Positions 42,676-52,047 of a stretch of 64,000 nt of DNA are shown here, one piece after another. A program made the position numbers and the translations under genes. Each line of letters opens with the position of its first letter. The stretch's first letter is position 1. Source of the stretch: Flavobacterium orientale. Lineage in GTDB: Bacteria; Bacteroidota; Bacteroidia; Flavobacteriales; Flavobacteriaceae. The DNA lies in NCBI RefSeq assembly GCF_014638005.1, contig NZ_BMFG01000008.1, positions 1-64,000 of the forward strand. The letters are read 5' to 3'. The notes beneath the pieces are model-generated. The model saw only the letters and a program-made list of their open reading frames with translations, made no database searches and was not told where the DNA came from.

Positions 42676-43167
42676 ATGAAAAAGCTACTATTGATTCTAT
42701 TCTTAACAACCAACATGCTCTCCTATTCCCAAGATCTACCAACAGAGCCTGCAAAAGGTTTCGCATTTCCGTTAGGAACAAAGTTTACAATTAAACTCCA
42801 CCCCACTGATGATGCTGACTTTGACTATTCAATCATTGCGTTCGAACCATTCCAAGAAATAATTGATATTTGGGAAAACGATACGCTATTCAATGAAAAA
42901 GGAGAAGAAGGAACTATTGAATTTTATTTTTGCTTAGGAACAAGTGGGATAAAAGAGGATGATAAAGAAGAGGATAGGAAAGTAGTACTTGTAATGAAAA
43001 ACCGGACAAAGTATTCGCTTTCATACAAATCAGACATTCAAAGAAACGAAGATGGTGAATTTAAAGAAACGTCAAACGTTGGTACTTACTCCGGTGCTAA
43101 AGGTACAGAAATGTGGCCCTACATGATTTATCAAATTGGACTTCACGACTTTAAAATAATGGAATAA
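42676..43167 (+). CDS. Exported hypothetical protein, intact copy
   Basis: 163 aa with signal peptide ending MLSYSQ. Small beta-rich domain (GFAFPLGTKFTIKLHPTDDA, DYSIIAFEPFQEIIDIWEND) and the C-terminal GTYSGAKGTEMWPYMIYQIG. The last 29 codons are repeated as a damaged fragment at 46414-46503, showing that a second copy existed in this region. Unknown function. Confidence 0.75.
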   Translation: MKKLLLILFLTTNMLSYSQDLPTEPAKGFAFPLGTKFTIKLHPTDDADFDYSIIAFEPFQEIIDIWENDTLFNEKGEEGTIEFYFCLGTSGIKEDDKEEDRKVVLVMKNRTKYSLSYKSDIQRNEDGEFKETSNVGTYSGAKGTEMWPYMIYQIGLHDFKIME

Positions 43168-43301
43168 TCAAAAATAATCAAAAAATGGAGTTGGTAATAG
43201 AGTGCCCATATACTTGATTAACAGAAATTACGGATGAGCAAGTAGAGAACCCTACTTTCTTAGAACTGACGCCTCCGCTTATTCGTATAGTTTCCGAATG
43301 A

Positions 43302-43333
43302 AACTCCGTCAGAGTTCCAAACGCTAACGGAGT
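43302..43333. repeat. CTCCGTCAGAG hairpin element, copy 1
   Basis: AACTCCGTCAGAGTTCC and its near-complement AACGCTAACGGAGTT. The preceding CGTATAGTTTCCGAATGAA and following ATTCGA also match copy 2 (48.08 kb), and the hairpin matches copy 3 at 51.32 kb. Confidence 0.8.
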
Positions 43334-43377
43334 TATTCGATTAAGTAATTAAAAAAGTTGCTCTCACCTTTCCGATG

Positions 43378-43500
43378 TCTGTACCCCTGCTTATCACGCT
43401 ATGTTATCCCGACGCAGGCATGTCCGCCTAAGCGGAAGGACTGGAGCGATAGCGAACAGGCGAAGCAATCCCATAATCCACATCACACAAAGCTTATAAC
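43378..43500. repeat. Mosaic intergenic repeat
   Basis: Starts TATGTTATCCCGACGCAGG, continues GTCCGCCTAAGCGGAAGGAC, GAGCGATAGCGAACAGGCG and CCCATAATCCACATCACAC. The 43168-43649 gap has no gene; besides this and a hairpin nothing else is recognised. Confidence 0.85.
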
Positions 43501-43649
43501 CTCCTACTTACCACAATCCTATTGTCCAATCTAGTTACTCCCATCTTTTAAAAAGCGTATTACATATCGCAACCTCCAAAACGATAATTCATCACCGCTA
43601 AACCATAAAAAATCAATCCGCTAACAGCTAATAGCTCAAAACGGTACAG

Positions 43650-44600
43650 CTATTTTAAATACTGAATCAAAAAAGCGATCACTACACTCACAGCAAGTCC
43701 AATATTTACTTTGCCGAAATCTTTAGCTATAATGATGTAAGTATATTTTATTTTTGTTTTATTCAATAAATACGTTATCGCTAACTCTCTACCCGCCAGA
43801 ATCCCAATAAATACCCAAGTAGTGCTCATCGGAATTGAATTGAGATTTCCAAATACAAATAAAAAGACGCCATAAATTAAATCGATAATTGTAGCAGATC
43901 GAATATTCGCAGTATTTGATTTTTGATTGACTATTTCCTGAATTTTACCTCCTCCTTTCCTGAAAATGTACGCCATAATCAGAAGTATGATGAGTAATGA
44001 TATCAAGAGTTGCTCGATGGAAAGTTTTCTTGGAAGAAAAACAAAAATATTTGCAAAATCCTGAATCAGCCATTGCGACCACAAAAAACCGGTAGAAAAC
44101 CATTGAGCTACCAACCAATAATGCTTCTTGGCTTGTTTATCTAATTTATCTATTGAAAACTTGGATTCTAATTTTTTAGATAATACAACATATACAACAA
44201 TGGCAAACACAAAGGCAATTGAATAGCCATAAACCGATTTCAAAATCATCTTTTCTACAATCACACCGGATGAAAATATACTTAAAATCATAAAAGTTGT
44301 ACTCACCGGAATCCCAACACGTGTTATGACTAAAAGGGCGATTGGTGCTAAAAGGTACCACCATTCTAATTTTTCCGGAAAGGGTATAGTGTCCAATCTG
44401 CCATAAGATACATCGCCATCATTATAATACCATCCATAAAATAGCGTTATTGATAAAATGCTAATCGCAAACAACCAAAGCCACCACCACTTTACTTTAA
44501 AATTTGAAGCTATAAATGTGCCAAGAGTTTGTATAACGTCATTGGCTATTACCGCATACGCTGAAATAATAAAACCAATATAACCAATAGCTAATTCCAT
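43650..44600 (-). CDS. PiT-like phosphate permease homologue
   Basis: 316 aa, about nine membrane helices. Two inverted half-repeats, each with a PiT signature: AVIANDVIQTLGTFIAS near the N-terminus with VGIPVSTTFMILS, and NSIPMSTTWVFIGILAGREL in the C-terminal half. In PiT transporters the GANDxxN and PxSTTH motifs bind phosphate and cation; here the first Asn is Gln and the motif His is Phe/Trp, so substrate may differ. Divergent from the 44.7-kb gene. Confidence 0.82.
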   Translation of the reverse strand: MELAIGYIGFIISAYAVIANDVIQTLGTFIASNFKVKWWWLWLFAISILSITLFYGWYYNDGDVSYGRLDTIPFPEKLEWWYLLAPIALLVITRVGIPVSTTFMILSIFSSGVIVEKMILKSVYGYSIAFVFAIVVYVVLSKKLESKFSIDKLDKQAKKHYWLVAQWFSTGFLWSQWLIQDFANIFVFLPRKLSIEQLLISLLIILLIMAYIFRKGGGKIQEIVNQKSNTANIRSATIIDLIYGVFLFVFGNLNSIPMSTTWVFIGILAGRELAITYLLNKTKIKYTYIIIAKDFGKVNIGLAVSVVIAFLIQYLK

Positions 44601-44739
44601 AATGAAGTGAATTAAATCGCAACAAATGTAGTGGGAAATTGATTTTAAAAAAACACTGTAATAAAGATTTTTTAGAAATTAATTTTTATGAATTTCTTAA
44701 CACATAATACCTTTACATTTGTCTAATAAATTATTCAAA

Positions 44740-45087
44740 ATGCTTGGCTTTAAGTATTTTATTTGCAGCCTGTTTTTAGGTCTGTCCGTTGGTGCTCCGC
44801 AAGATTTTAGTGGAGTACTCACAACAATTGATAGCCAAGGAGAGATTACTACTTCCTCAATCAACAACGACCATCAAGCCTTAATCGTTGATGGGTGTCT
44901 CAGAACTAATCAGGCTAATTGGTCGTTTAAAATAGTTAAAATACCATTCATTCCTGGTAACGATAAGGTATCGCTTCCTACTGCCGAAACCTACGATTAT
45001 AAACTCCTTTATTTAGAGATTGGTAAAACCATTCCTCTAAAATTAACATCAAGTAAGCTCATCTTTCCCTTTCATTGTTTTACATAA
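44740..45087 (+). pseudogene. Probable 5' part of a broken gene for an exported protein
   Basis: Starts at ATG 44740 with a signal-peptide-like MLGFKYFICSLFLGLSVGAP and runs 115 codons of beta-rich sequence (HQALIVDGCLRTNQANWSFK). A TACATTTG box lies at 44714. The frame stops at 45087, and 45088-45300 contains pieces that look like a continuation in other frames (TATGGCTCATGCTTATCGG). No family recognised, so the break is an inference. Confidence 0.45.
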
Positions 45088-45326
45088 ACGATGGTCCGAT
45101 TATTTCTTTTGACGCTGTTCCCATGCTTTGGTACTACAGACCCGCAATCACTATTTTGATCTAAAATCTAAAACATAATTACAATCAAAGTAGTAATGTC
45201 GGTTATCATTGTACGCACCACCTTATGGTGTTTGCTACCTTTTTTATGGCTCATGCTTATCGGAATAATCAATACCTAAAAAAGTAGCAACTTTTCAAGG
45301 ATAGTATAAAAGGCGAAAACCTGTCG

Positions 45327-45560
45327 TTGAATGGTAAAGAACAAGGGAATACTAATTTCATCAGACTTAACCAATCTCAAAATAGCCTACTGTTCACAAA
45401 ACGAATCAGCCTGGAAGCTGCCTTTTTAAAAATCGACCTTGACCAACTCAAAAGTGGTGAAATCAATAGAATGACAGGAGTATTTAAAAAGGAAAAGAAA
45501 ATGGAAACTGAATTGCGATCCTTGGAACTAGAAGTTTTTAAAAACAAACAATTGCTATAG
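45327..45560 (+). pseudogene. Probable 3' part of the same broken gene
   Basis: 78 codons, MNGKEQGNTNFIRLNQSQNS and a coiled, charged end (KKEKKMETELRSLELEVFKN). It lacks a signal peptide or a promoter of its own and follows 240 bp after the previous fragment. It could be an independent small ORF. Confidence 0.4.
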
Positions 45561-45616
45561 GTCAAAACGTAAAAAGAAATTTACAAGTACGATGCTAATC
45601 TTAAACAAAACACACT

Positions 45617-46297
45617 TTGGAAATTATCAATAATCTTTTGGATTTTATAGTACATCTTGACCATCATCTTTTTGAATTGGTTTGGGAGTACGGTGTATGG
45701 ATTTATGTGCTATTATTTTTGATAGTATTTATGGAAACAGGACTTTTGGTAATGGCTTTTTTACCGGGAGATGTACTATTGTTCACCGCAGGGACGTTTT
45801 GTGCAGGCGTTCAAAATGATATAGGACAAACGGCAGAATTAAATCTTTTTTTTACGCTGCTACTTTTGGTTATAGCAGCAATTCTGGGAGATGCTCTCAA
45901 TTATTATCTTGGTAAGACTATCGGTCTGAAAATACTCAATTGGAAGATAAGTGATAAGCAAATCATAAATCCGAAATACATTCTGAAGACAAATCAATTC
46001 TATGAAAATCACGGTCCAAAAACAATCATTATCGCTCGCTTCTTACCGATTATCAGAACGTTTGCTCCATTTGTAGCAGGAATTGCAGAAATGCCCTATG
46101 CCAAATTTGTTCGTTATAATGTGAGTGGAGCATTTATATGGGTTTTAAGTTTGGTTTTCCTGGGTTACTTTTTTGGTAATCTATCCATTGTTAAAAATAA
46201 TTTTAAAATGGTTATATTGGGAATTATCTTGCTATCATTAGTACCCATGTGTATTGAAATCATTCGGAACAACAGAAAGAAAAAACAGCCCCGCTAA
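45617..46297 (+). CDS. DedA-family membrane protein
   Basis: 226 aa from TTG 45617. DedA/VTT signature: YVLLFLIVFMETGLLVMAFL, PGDVLLFTAGTFCAG, LGDALNYYLGKTIG, FYENHGPKTIIIARFLPIIR and FAPFVAGIAEMPYAKF; the conserved E, R and P residues are all there. These proteins move undecaprenyl phosphate or other lipids across the membrane and affect envelope homeostasis. No ATG fits the N-terminus of the family, so TTG is chosen. Complete. Confidence 0.92.
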   Translation: MEIINNLLDFIVHLDHHLFELVWEYGVWIYVLLFLIVFMETGLLVMAFLPGDVLLFTAGTFCAGVQNDIGQTAELNLFFTLLLLVIAAILGDALNYYLGKTIGLKILNWKISDKQIINPKYILKTNQFYENHGPKTIIIARFLPIIRTFAPFVAGIAEMPYAKFVRYNVSGAFIWVLSLVFLGYFFGNLSIVKNNFKMVILGIILLSLVPMCIEIIRNNRKKKQPR

Positions 46298-46413
46298 CGA
46301 ATTCCTTGGTGTGGCTTTACAACTTAAAATACTGAAAAACCCGTTGCCGCGAATAGCTCCCCTGCTATTCGAAGTGAGCACAGTGCTATTTTAGAAGGAC
46401 ACTTCTCGGAGCG

Positions 46414-46503
46414 GGTACGTATTCCGATGCAAAAGGGACAGAAATGAGGCCCTACATGAGGTGTCAAATTGGACTACACAATTTTAAAATAAGGGAAGAA
46501 TAA
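46414..46503 (+). pseudogene. 3' fragment duplicated from the 163-aa exported protein gene
   Basis: In frame this reads GTYSDAKGTEMRPYMRCQIG and LHNFKIREE to TAA at 46501; the intact gene ends GTYSGAKGTEMWPYMIYQIG, LHDFKIME. About 80 percent identical over 28 residues with no start codon or upstream match. A decayed remnant. Confidence 0.85.
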
Positions 46504-46529
46504 TTTTTGAATCGGATGTAAAAGTTGTA

Positions 46530-46537
46530 TATATTTG
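46530..46537 (+). promoter_or_regulatory. TATATTTG -7 box before the CNNM-family gene
   Basis: In AAAAGTTGTATATATTTG-like context (TAAAAGTTGTATATATTTGG), 70 bp before ATG 46607. Confidence 0.7.
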
Positions 46538-46606
46538 GTGTGTATTTGGTTACGTCAGGCATTGCTTAATAAACAACAGTTACTAAAAAAAAACAAGCAA
46601 AACAAA

Positions 46607-47659
46607 ATGACTTTATTACTGATTTATCTTTTTGCAGCATTAATTACTTCGTTTATATGCTCCATTGTGGAAGCAGTGTTGCTGTCCACTCCTCTTTCCT
46701 ATTTAAAATCAAGACATGAAAATGGCGACAAAGATGCTGAAACCATGTTGCATTTAAAACAAGATATAGATAAACCACTGTCTGCCATTTTATCACTCAA
46801 CACGATGGCTCATACAGTTGGAGCTGCGGGTGTAGGAGCCCAAGCTACAATCGTTTTTGGGGAAGCCTATTTTGGAGTGGTTTCAGCTGTATTAACTATT
46901 TTAATTTTAGTGCTGACTGAAATTATTCCCAAAACAGTAGGAGCTAACTACAGTAAGGAATTACTGGGAATAGCTACCAAAGTTATTAAGGCAATGATAG
47001 TAATCATTTATCCGTTAGTTTGGACTTCATCCATACTGACAAAAATGCTGGCAAGGGAAAAATCAGAACTTACAACAAGTAGAGAAGAAATCGCTGCTTT
47101 GGCAAGTATCGGAACACAGGAAGGTATTTTTGCAGACAAAGAAAATAAAATTATTCAAAATCTAATTAAACTTAAAAGTTTAAAAATCAAAGAAGTAATG
47201 ACACCACGAATTGTGGTAGTATCAGCCAATGAAGAGATGACTCTGGAAGAGTTTCTGAAAAATAAAGAGTTTCTTCACTTTTCGAGAATACCCATTTATA
47301 ACCAATATAGAGACAACATCACTGGCTATGTATTTAGAGAATTAGTATTTGAAAAATTGGCAGAAGACCAGTTTAATTTAAAATTAAAAGATATTAAAAG
47401 AGAGATAATTCACTTTCCTGAAAGTGAAACATTATTTGACGCTTGGGAAGAAATGCTTCACAAGAAAGAACATATCTCATTAATTATCGATCCATATGGT
47501 GGAATGGATGGTATTGTAACCCTTGAAGATATCATTGAATCACTTCTCGGTTTTGAAATAGTAGACGAAAAGGATCGCGTGGAAGACATGCAACAATATG
47601 CCGTAAAACGATGGCAAGAAAAACAGAAAAAGTACGAACTTTTGAAAAAAGAGCAATAA
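46607..47659 (+). CDS. CNNM/CorC-type transporter with CBS domains
   Basis: About 350 aa from ATG 46607; an upstream in-frame start lies in the promoter and is rejected. DUF21/CNNM membrane region: SFICSIVEAVLLSTPLSYL, LILVLTEIIPKTVGANYS with the conserved EIIPK, in three to four helices (about 1-165). Two CBS domains follow (about 195-310; VMTPRIVVVSANEEMTLEEF and SLIIDPYGGMDGIVTLEDII). Related proteins export magnesium or affect divalent cation balance. The C-terminal CorC_HlyC domain is missing, as in a shorter subgroup. Confidence 0.92.
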   Translation: MTLLLIYLFAALITSFICSIVEAVLLSTPLSYLKSRHENGDKDAETMLHLKQDIDKPLSAILSLNTMAHTVGAAGVGAQATIVFGEAYFGVVSAVLTILILVLTEIIPKTVGANYSKELLGIATKVIKAMIVIIYPLVWTSSILTKMLAREKSELTTSREEIAALASIGTQEGIFADKENKIIQNLIKLKSLKIKEVMTPRIVVVSANEEMTLEEFLKNKEFLHFSRIPIYNQYRDNITGYVFRELVFEKLAEDQFNLKLKDIKREIIHFPESETLFDAWEEMLHKKEHISLIIDPYGGMDGIVTLEDIIESLLGFEIVDEKDRVEDMQQYAVKRWQEKQKKYELLKKEQ

Positions 47660-47662
47660 CAC

Positions 47663-48215
47663 CCCCTCTTTACCCCCAAAGTTTATCATCCCACAGAATG
47701 TCGAAGACAAAATTTTATCCCGCCTGGGCGGAAGGAACCTCCTACGCAGTAGGCAGCAACCCCATAATCCAAGTCACATTCAGTTTACCTTCATAGTTTG
47801 TCATCCCGCGGGATGTCGAAGACGAAATAGGGACCTCCTACGCAGTAGGCAGCAACCACATAATCCTACTCACACCCTGCTTAACACGCTCTGTCATCCC
47901 GACGCAGGAGGGATCCCATAATCAAACTCACCCACAGCTAATCACCCCCTTTTTTGTCATCCCACAGAATGTCGAAGACGAAATTTTATCCTGCATAGGC
48001 GGAAGGGACCTCCTACACAGTAGGCAGCAACCCCATAATCCAACTCACCTCCCTTTTTTCTCGTATAGTTTCCGAATTAAGCTCCGTCAGAGTTCCAAAC
48101 TCTGACGGAGTTGTTCGAACAGATAATTAAAATAGACTTACCTGCTTATCACGCTATGTCATCCCGACGCAGGCTTGTCCCGCCTAGGCGGAAGCAACCC
48201 CATAATCAAAGTCTC
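47663..48215. repeat. Largest mosaic repeat cluster, with a CTCCGTCAGAG hairpin
   Basis: At least five modules in series between 47663 and 48215: ATCCCACAGAATGTCGAAG twice, the dyad CATCCCGCGGGATG, GTCATCCCGACGCAGGAGGG twice, CCTACGCAGTAGGCAGC three times. Copy 2 of the hairpin element (GCTCCGTCAGAG...CTCTGACGGAGT) is at 48081-48111. 48216-48492 has no gene and no recognised element. Confidence 0.9.
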
Positions 48216-48492
48216 CCCATCCCACATGTAAATTAAATTTTCTTTTTAAAAAAATAAAAACAGCTTCATAATCAGTTTAGATGAAATCAAAAGTGAACCA
48301 AAGCGGTTGTAATAAATCCAACAAACAATAGTAAGTACTTGCATATCATCACCTAAAATACGGGAATAACTTCACCTAAAAAACCATAGAATTTCAATTA
48401 AAATGCATTTTTTATTTGGAAAAATAATACAGAAAGTAGTATATTGGGGCTTTAAAATCGGAAAAAACGAAATCGGAAAAAATTAAATCATT

Positions 48493-48894
48493 ATGAAAGT
48501 AAGCAATTTATTAAATTTTAAAAGGCTGTTAGTGGTAATACTGATAGTCGTTGGAAGTCAACAAATCATGGCACAACAACCTACAGATGTAAAAGTATTC
48601 AAAAACAACAAAGGGTGGTCTATAGGTGACATAAGTCAAACGGCAGTTTTGTTTGATGAAATTAGAGTACGATTTGAAGTTAAAAAAAGTCTTAATTCAG
48701 GCAGACATTATTATGTAGCGAGAATTGAAAATATTTCAAACAGAAAGATAAGCTTTGGTGCACGATTGACAGATAAAAATCCTACGAATACACAATTCAG
48801 CGTGAGTTTGGAGCCGGGTCAAGTGAAAGAATGGGGGGAGCACCTAACTGCGGATGCCGTGACCATCTATTTTTTAGCATCAAAACCAAAGTAA
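48493..48894 (+). CDS. Exported hypothetical protein
   Basis: 133 aa, signal peptide ending QIMAQ (about 28 residues). The mature part is a short beta-sandwich-like domain (VFKNNKGWSIGDISQTAVLF, RHYYVARIENISNRKISFGA, FSVSLEPGQVKEWGEHLTAD). Followed after 24 bp by another exported protein gene, so probably the first of two. Confidence 0.75.
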   Translation: MKVSNLLNFKRLLVVILIVVGSQQIMAQQPTDVKVFKNNKGWSIGDISQTAVLFDEIRVRFEVKKSLNSGRHYYVARIENISNRKISFGARLTDKNPTNTQFSVSLEPGQVKEWGEHLTADAVTIYFLASKPK

Positions 48895-48918
48895 TAGCTA
48901 GTATTTAAATTCTTAAAC

Positions 48919-49896
48919 ATGAAAAACATTATCATTATATGTTGTTTATTTCTATTTCAAACTACGTTGTTTTCTCAGTCTTCGAATATGATCGCTCAGG
49001 GAAATTACTACAAAGCGAAAGAATTGTATGAAAGTAGAGAGTATAAAGCAGCGATAGACTATATAAAGAAATCAAAAGAATCGCTAAAAGGAAGTAACTT
49101 CCAATTGCAATACCTACATATCATGGCAGAGGTTAAATTAAGAAATTACAATGCTGCAAATAAAGAAATTGAAAGGTATTTTAAGCTTGAAGATGGCGAA
49201 GAAAAACCTGTTGGATTTACAAAGAATGTAGAACGACTTACAGATGATGAAACGAAGCAACTTTCAAAAATTTTAATTGATGTCCAAGAAAGTGCGACAA
49301 AAGAGACAGAGCAAGAAAAATTAGCCGGCGTAAGAAAGCCAATAGCCAATGAAATATATAGCCTGATTGACAAAGCCGCAAATCTTATTTATTTTCATGA
49401 GATTAAAAAATTCAATGGAAATACAAGTACAACTTCTGAAACCTATTCTTATCAAAGAAAAGGAAATCTTATGTATGTTACAATCAAACACATCTATTAT
49501 TATCAAAAGAATCCGGGCTATGAAGAGACTAATGAGTCTACTTTCATCATTGATATTTTGAATGATATAAAGAAAATTGAGTTGATTGGAACTACGGAAG
49601 GAATTAGTGGCGTTCGATTTATTTTTAATAAACAGATTAAAGGTAATAACAAATATTACTATCAAGCGTATACATCCAATAAAGAAGTAGTAAAAAACAC
49701 CGTTATTTATAAAGGAGAACTAGTGTTTGAATCCAGATATAAGGGAGAAGAATATTATGCAGGGATGAGAACCGTTCTAAAAAAGGGTGAAGCCACCAAA
49801 CTAAACCGGCTTTTGCATAAATATCATAATGATCCGTATGGTAAAAATGATAGTCAATATAGAGATGAAAGTGGATTAAAAGGCGGCTGGGATTAA
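48919..49896 (+). CDS. Exported hypothetical protein with N-terminal TPR-like helices
   Basis: 325 aa, signal peptide ending LFSQ. Helices in about 22-100 (NYYKAKELYESREYKAAIDY, LQYLHIMAEVKLRNYNAANK) form TPR-like repeats; the remainder (about 150-290) is beta-rich with YSYQRKGNLMYVTIKHIYYY and KYYYQAYTSNKEVVKNTVIY. No family recognised. Likely co-transcribed with the preceding gene. Confidence 0.72.
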   Translation: MKNIIIICCLFLFQTTLFSQSSNMIAQGNYYKAKELYESREYKAAIDYIKKSKESLKGSNFQLQYLHIMAEVKLRNYNAANKEIERYFKLEDGEEKPVGFTKNVERLTDDETKQLSKILIDVQESATKETEQEKLAGVRKPIANEIYSLIDKAANLIYFHEIKKFNGNTSTTSETYSYQRKGNLMYVTIKHIYYYQKNPGYEETNESTFIIDILNDIKKIELIGTTEGISGVRFIFNKQIKGNNKYYYQAYTSNKEVVKNTVIYKGELVFESRYKGEEYYAGMRTVLKKGEATKLNRLLHKYHNDPYGKNDSQYRDESGLKGGWD

Positions 49897-49947
49897 AGCA
49901 TCTAGGAAGAGGAACAGTTTTTTTATGGAGTTAATCTAAAAGTGGGT

Positions 49948-49955
49948 TATGTTTG
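49948..49955 (+). promoter_or_regulatory. TATGTTTG -7 box before the 137-aa protein gene
   Basis: Variant of TAnnTTTG in AAAAGTGGGTTATGTTTG, about 140 bp before the start. Confidence 0.5.
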
Positions 49956-50094
49956 CCGGTTTATAGTACCTATCGGAAAGCGAAACAAGCATCGTAAAGG
50001 AATGAAATACAATGGGTATTGAGCTACTACAACAAAAAAGTAACGAAAAGAGCCCCTTTCAAAGTGCAAAAAGTAAAATAATAATCTTTAAAAT

Positions 50095-50508
50095 ATGGAA
50101 CACCATTTCCTTTTAACAGACCAAGAGTTTGAAGAACAATTTGCAAACGCTTTAGTAGACCCTACACTTTTTACCCATGAAGCACATTTAAGATTAGCTT
50201 GGATACATATAATGAAGTACGGTGAACCCATAGCAATTCAAAATATAACGACACAACTTCAGAACTATGTCAGACATTTGGGTGCAACAGGAAAGTACAA
50301 TGATACCCTAACCGTAGCGGCTATTAAAGTAGTGAAACACTTTATGCAAAAACAAAAGTTAGCAACATTTCATGAATTCATCACCTCGTACCCACAACTG
50401 AAACAGAACTTTAAAAATTGTATAGACCAACATTACAGTACAGATATTTTTAAGTGTGAAAAAGCAAAAGAAAAATATTTGGAACCGGACTTACTGGCTT
50501 TTACATAG
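50095..50508 (+). CDS. Conserved hypothetical cytoplasmic protein
   Basis: 137 aa, all-helical, no signal peptide. FEEQFANALVDPTLFTHEAH and LRLAWIHIMKYGEPIA carry a conserved-looking H-x-x-H-L-R motif, and later TVAAIKVVKHFMQKQ. The arrangement of Glu/His suggests a small helical bundle that could hold a metal, but no function is known to me. Complete. Confidence 0.7.
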   Translation: MEHHFLLTDQEFEEQFANALVDPTLFTHEAHLRLAWIHIMKYGEPIAIQNITTQLQNYVRHLGATGKYNDTLTVAAIKVVKHFMQKQKLATFHEFITSYPQLKQNFKNCIDQHYSTDIFKCEKAKEKYLEPDLLAFT

Positions 50509-50604
50509 AGTTTACCCATTTTCATTATAGGCACTCCACGCTGCGTATATCCCCACACAGCAAGCCTTCTCTAATCCCCCCTTATCCTCCACTATCTATG
50601 CTCT

Positions 50605-50700
50605 AAATCACTAGTTACTAATCACTATTCACTATTCACTAATTACTAATTACTAATTACTAATCACTATTCACTAATCACTAATAACTAATAACTAGCC
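50605..50700. repeat. Tandem 7-bp TAATTAC/TAATCAC repeats
   Basis: About a dozen ACTAATT/ACTAATC-like units between the 137-aa protein gene and the response-regulator gene; the same kind of tract as at 231-262 and 60003-60030. Confidence 0.8.
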
Positions 50701-50825
50701 ACAAACAAACCACCCCATAATAAGAGTAAATCTTTTAACTCTTTCATACAATTGTATAATGACTTTACCGCACCATAACTGTTACTTTACTGTAATCAAA
50801 AAAGGCTTAGAAAAAAGAGGAAAAC

Positions 50826-51251
50826 ATGAATAGAAAAGGACCCATAGTAATCATTGAAGATGATGCCGACGATCAGGAAATCATTAAACAGGCGTTGGAT
50901 GCATTAGATTACGACAACGAACTTATTTTTTTCTTAGACAGTAATGAAGCACTGGAGTATTTGACCGAAAAAGATGTTGAACCGTTTATTGTTTTCTCGG
51001 ATATCAATATGCCTAAGTTAAATGGAATTGAGTTACGGGAAAAAATCCATGAGAATGAATCACTTCGATCGAAGTCGATTCCTTTCTTGTTTTTTTCTAC
51101 GAGTGCGGAGCAAAATCATATTGTAGATGCCTATTCAAAATCCGTTCAAGGCTTTTTTATCAAACCTTCCAAATATAAGGAGGTAAAGGATATCATGAAA
51201 GTGATTCTCGATTATTGGTCAAAATGCGTTTCACCAAATTATATAAAATAA
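50826..51251 (+). CDS. Single-domain response regulator
   Basis: 141 aa, one receiver domain. Acidic pocket at about residues 13-14 (IIEDDADDQEI), phospho-acceptor Asp59 (FSDINMPKLNG), Thr/Ser in LFFSTSAE and Lys in FFIKPSKY. No output domain; belongs to the Rcp1/CheY-like group that passes phosphate or binds partners. No kinase gene is adjacent. Confidence 0.93.
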   Translation: MNRKGPIVIIEDDADDQEIIKQALDALDYDNELIFFLDSNEALEYLTEKDVEPFIVFSDINMPKLNGIELREKIHENESLRSKSIPFLFFSTSAEQNHIVDAYSKSVQGFFIKPSKYKEVKDIMKVILDYWSKCVSPNYIK

Positions 51252-51322
51252 ACAATCGAATAGACTGTTACTGCTTAAAATGACCATTGATTTCACTATA
51301 ACATTTATAGTCTCCTAATATA

Positions 51323-51358
51323 AACTCCGTCAGAGTTTGGAACTCTGACGGAGTTTTT
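51323..51358 (+). terminator. Strong terminator, CTCCGTCAGAG hairpin copy 3
   Basis: AACTCCGTCAGAGTT, TGG loop, AACTCTGACGGAGTT, then TTT. Perfect 15-bp arms, about 70 bp after the response-regulator stop. Same sequence family as the hairpins at 43302 and 48081. Confidence 0.85.
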
Positions 51359-51439
51359 CGTACAAGTAATTAAAAAAACCACTCCCTTCAGTTTCCCCCT
51401 TTTTTCTAAAAAATAACATCCACATAATATAAAAGTGCT

Positions 51440-51447
51440 TATATTTG
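51440..51447 (+). promoter_or_regulatory. TATATTTG -7 box before the 161-aa lipoprotein gene
   Basis: In AAAAGTGCTTATATTTGAAA, 66 bp before ATG 51513. Confidence 0.7.
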
Positions 51448-51512
51448 AAAACAGCCGTTGTGCAACAACACAACCGCTACCCAATCTAATAATCCTGCTA
51501 AAAACAGTAAAA

Positions 51513-51998
51513 ATGAAGCCTATTAAACTATTTGGATGTATCGTACTAAGTCTGTTTCTTTTAAATTCTTGTTCAAGCGATGACGGCCCTTCTTGTCCGC
51601 AAACGGAAACAATCACCATGAAAATTAACGGCGAGCCTATGGAATTCCAAATGTCGGGTCGAGGCATTGACTTAGATAATGACGGTTCAGGTCACACCTT
51701 AAGCCTATACTTATCTAACGGTACCTTTTCACCGCAGAACTCCTATTCCATCACTGTGAAACTGCCTTACAAAAGAAAAGGGACTAACATATTGGAAGAA
51801 TTCATCTACACCCGAATTCAAAATACAACGGTTACGGAAGGTGATTTTGTTGCGGGAACCTTGTTGAGCAAAGTAAATGTAAATACAAAAAACTGCATCA
51901 GCATGACCTTTTCAGGGAGTCTTATTATCGATGGTAATGAAGTGGTTATTACGGATGGAAAGATCGAACACGTATACAACGATTCGTTTGAGGATTGA
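51513..51998 (+). CDS. Small hypothetical lipoprotein
   Basis: 161 aa from ATG 51513 (upstream codons belong to the leader). Lipobox LLNSCSSDD. Then a compact beta-sandwich (TITMKINGEPMEFQMSGRG, HTLSLYLSNGTFSPQNSYSI, MTFSGSLIIDGNEVVITDGK), similar in layout to small Bacteroidota lipoproteins with DUF-type beta folds. Function unknown. Confidence 0.8.
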   Translation: MKPIKLFGCIVLSLFLLNSCSSDDGPSCPQTETITMKINGEPMEFQMSGRGIDLDNDGSGHTLSLYLSNGTFSPQNSYSITVKLPYKRKGTNILEEFIYTRIQNTTVTEGDFVAGTLLSKVNVNTKNCISMTFSGSLIIDGNEVVITDGKIEHVYNDSFED

Positions 51999-52047
51999 TA
52001 ATTAGAAATACAACGCTAAAACAAATACGTTACCTAACATTTTTAGT

